DNA of 64,000 bases from an uncultured Acidobacteriaceae bacterium (GTDB taxonomy: Bacteria > Acidobacteriota > Terriglobia > Terriglobales > Acidobacteriaceae), in the NCBI GenBank assembly GCA_937879855.1, contig CALFMO010000040.1, positions 23,719 through 87,718 of the forward strand, in the 5' to 3' direction. The number at the start of each line of letters is the position of its first letter. The first letter of the stretch is position 1. This document shows, piece by piece, positions 63,131 through 64,000 of this stretch. The notes beneath the pieces are model-generated. The model ran no database searches. It worked only from the letters and a program-made list of their open reading frames with translations, and was not told the DNA's origin. Made by a program: the position numbers and the translations under genes.

Positions 63131-64000
63131 TTAGGCCGATCTCTTCTCCCAAATCCTCGTGGCCAGCGAGTAGAAATCTGACAGACGATCTAGTTTTGCG
63201 GTCCCACGCAGGAATGGGCCATTCCTGTACATGCGAAGAGATTCCCATTGCCCTAGTTTGCGAGCCACGTAGTAGTGGAGTACTCGATCGTATGTCCCAT
63301 TCAGGAGACAAATAAGCGTAATGCCGTCACGTTCGGCAAGAGCAGGTTGCGCTTCCCAGCAAGGTCCTTTGCCGCTTTGCGCCTTACGACAAAATAGAAT
63401 GGAGACTGTAAACGTATCGTCGATCCGCAATATGGAACGCTTTCCTCTCCAACTCAGAGTCACAACTACGTGATTCGGGAATAGGCTTTCAAGTTGATGT
63501 CCGAGTGCTTGTCGGAGACGAGCTGATCGCTGGGCTTGTTCCACTTTGAGAACGTGAACAGGCGCAAGCTTAAAGCCGACTTTCTCGTAGAGTTGTTGAT
63601 ATGTGCCAAAATGTTTATGGATCGTGTTTGTGCAAGGCATTCCGCGAGCTTCCTGAAGGAGTCTCTCACTCAGTTCTCCCTTTGCCTTCAACAGCCGCCG
63701 AATTCTCTTCAGAATCCTTTCCGACGACCAATGAGAATCGCGCATTGTTTGCAAAGTGGCTTGTGCGCGGTCAAATGTGTACTGGTCCACAATTGGAGGA
63801 AAAGCAAAGGCCTTCTTTATCCAAAATCGAGGATCGACACGCTTTCGGGGCGTGTCAAGGCGCTGAGTAAATCGATGCCATACGTTGCAACCAGTGTATT
63901 TCGGATTCGTCAGAACGTGCTCAATGGTGACCACGTTCCATGGCTTTGAAGTGCCCCCGTTTGCTGGACCAATCGCAATGTGAGTTCTCGGTTGATTCTT
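63131..64000 (-). CDS. serine recombinase family protein, C-terminal part (5' end outside window)
   Basis: The frame is open to the window edge; a GTG at 63934 is internal. About 289 residues are visible, including PWNVVTIEHVLTNPKYTGCN and FAFPPIVDQYTFDRAQATLQ, which match the recombinase domain that follows the catalytic domain in large serine recombinases. The remaining C-terminal 200 residues contain an MPCTNTIHKHFGTYQQLYEK segment, which looks like a homing-endonuclease-associated/HTH-type repeat, and a DISC-like tail. They do not show the usual zinc beta-ribbon cysteines. The catalytic Ser domain must lie outside the window. It marks a mobile or integrated element beginning at this edge. 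Confidence 0.72.
   Translation of the reverse strand, partial: KNQPRTHIAIGPANGGTSKPWNVVTIEHVLTNPKYTGCNVWHRFTQRLDTPRKRVDPRFWIKKAFAFPPIVDQYTFDRAQATLQTMRDSHWSSERILKRIRRLLKAKGELSERLLQEARGMPCTNTIHKHFGTYQQLYEKVGFKLAPVHVLKVEQAQRSARLRQALGHQLESLFPNHVVVTLSWRGKRSILRIDDTFTVSILFCRKAQSGKGPCWEAQPALAERDGITLICLLNGTYDRVLHYYVARKLGQWESLRMYRNGPFLRGTAKLDRLSDFYSLATRIWEKRSA

Overview
The window looks like a chromosomal segment of a soil-type Acidobacteriota bacterium, probably near Terriglobia/Koribacter-like lineages. This is inferred from the gene content: a 1020-residue Oar/CarboxypepD_reg TonB-dependent receptor, a TIGR03436-type VWA protein, a winged-helix plus malectin protein, TonB-like proteins with GGFGDP repeats and an MXKDX pentapeptide-repeat protein. 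It is Gram-negative (TonB system, porin, RND efflux), flagellated (MotAB) and heterotrophic. No rRNA, tRNA or CRISPR array was recognised. Gene density is normal, and only the right edge (a serine-recombinase fragment) hints at a mobile element.

Layout. 0-10 kb: a partial TonB-like protein, an exported M48 protease, an orphan Flp pilin, a NarL-type two-component pair, a divergent membrane histidine kinase, rlmN and an M16 protease. 10-14 kb: an MXKDX protein, an ECF sigma/anti-sigma pair with an Ada-like zinc motif, and a sulfite-oxidase-fold molybdoenzyme with a b-type cytochrome partner. Two copies of a 96-bp composite palindrome lie here. 14-20 kb: a second TonB protein, a PAS/degenerate-GGDEF protein coupled to motAB, a DUF218 protein, a FecR-like protein and a lysine-rich protein. 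20-27 kb: a VWA protein with an altered MIDAS, an unrecognised exported protein of over 1000 residues, an alditol-oxidase-like flavoprotein and an aldo/keto reductase. 27-36 kb: an RND pump with its adaptor, and the large TonB-dependent receptor.

35-43 kb carries alpha-glucan, trehalose and osmotic genes: malQ, and an operon of treS, a GT-A glycosyltransferase and an MscS-type TM-helix protein. Next come a frameshifted winged-helix/double-malectin gene and a TPR protein. 43-55 kb is a C2/C3 acid module: glcDEF (glycolate oxidase) divergent from aceB (malate synthase), a DcaP-like porin, an LctP/GlcA lactate/glycolate permease and an AtoE short-chain fatty acid transporter. 55-60 kb is a complete livKHMGF ABC operon for branched-chain amino acids or related amides. 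60-64 kb holds cstA, a 60-residue FlbD-like protein and the recombinase fragment.

Taken together, the right half reads as scavenging of small organic acids and amino acids (porin, LctP, AtoE, Liv, CstA), feeding glycolate and lactate carbon into malate. The left half is envelope stress sensing, proteolysis and motility control. No conspicuous new defence or biosynthetic system is visible. The best candidates for undescribed biology are the exported protein with its VWA neighbour, the PAS-WSDEQ-MotAB coupling, the anti-sigma factor with a periplasmic zinc motif, and the 96-bp palindromic repeat family.
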